From: Nannocystis sp. RBIL2 | GTDB taxonomy: Bacteria > Myxococcota_A > Polyangia > Nannocystales > Nannocystaceae | DNA: 64,000 bases | Assembly: GCF_026626745.1 (NCBI RefSeq) | Contig: NZ_JAPNJW010000002.1 | Span: 248,001 to 312,000 of the forward strand | Direction: 5' to 3' | In this document: piece by piece, positions 63,465-64,000 of the stretch | Numbering within the stretch: position 1 is the first letter of the stretch | How the letters are laid out: each line of letters begins with the position of its first letter | Notes under the pieces: model-generated | Told to the model about the DNA's origin: nothing | Seen by the model: the letters and a program-made list of their open reading frames with translations, nothing else | Databases searched by the model: none | Translations under genes and position numbers: made by a program

Positions 63465-64000
<536 letters not shown>

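Overview
The window is about 70% GC and almost wholly coding. It most likely comes from a myxobacterium (phylum Myxococcota), probably of the Nannocystineae. Evidence: an infC that seems to start with AUC and carries a long acidic tail, as recalled for the Myxococcus xanthus Dsg protein; four FHA-domain proteins, one a sigma-54-type activator; many lipoproteins with Thr/Ser/Gly-rich linkers; two choice-of-anchor-L-like lipoproteins; and an ECF sigma/membrane-repeat-protein pair. The genus assignment is inference.

Layout. 1-7371: tRNA 3' end with terminator, then thrS-infC-rpmI-rplT-pheS-pheT. 7716-20196: tex, unknown lipoproteins, a TPR lipoprotein, a FadL-like porin, an FHA protein and recG. 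20586-29303: a membrane protein with glk, a secreted unknown, a Bcp peroxiredoxin with a histone-H1-like tail, a lipoprotein/CcmH-like pair, an FHA protein fused to a CpaF-like domain without a P-loop, and a TerB-like protein. 29429-38226: lipoproteins, an FHA/sigma-54 activator, sdhCAB and a two-FHA protein. 38733-45193: ATP synthase genes b'-b-delta-alpha-gamma-beta-epsilon, without subunits a and c. 45846-51087: an ATP-grasp gene, then a tight run of HARE-HTH protein, lipB, HEAT lipoprotein and a frameshifted barrel gene. 51169-55674 (minus strand): elbB, a YceI-like lipoprotein, a small Cys-rich lipoprotein, and a DUF692 (MNIO) protein fused to a DUF2063/BufC-like domain. 55739-64000: ECF sigma operon, lipoprotein, M1 aminopeptidase, Bax-inhibitor-1 family protein, YkgJ-like Fe-S protein and the start of an ABC transporter.

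Two things stand out. First, 51169-54948 looks like a metallophore RiPP (bufferin/Hvf-like) locus in an unusual form: the presumed precursor is a lipoprotein with regularly spaced cysteines, and the modifying enzyme and its partner are one polypeptide. Second, the window is strewn with a short palindrome whose arms approximate ACATGTCC and GGACATGT (or ACCTGTCC and GGACAGGT) around a loop of about 4 nt. It lies mostly just after gene ends, sometimes in arrays with 14-, 56- or 63-bp periods, and also inside genes, where it often reads as His-Val-x-x-Asp-Met. It could be a REP-like, RPE-like or uptake-sequence-like family.

Two genes (sdhB and the gene at 50180) carry apparent single-base frameshifts near their 3' ends, so a few sequence errors are possible. 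Coordinates and translations come from reading the sequence. Family names come from motif recognition, not from searches.
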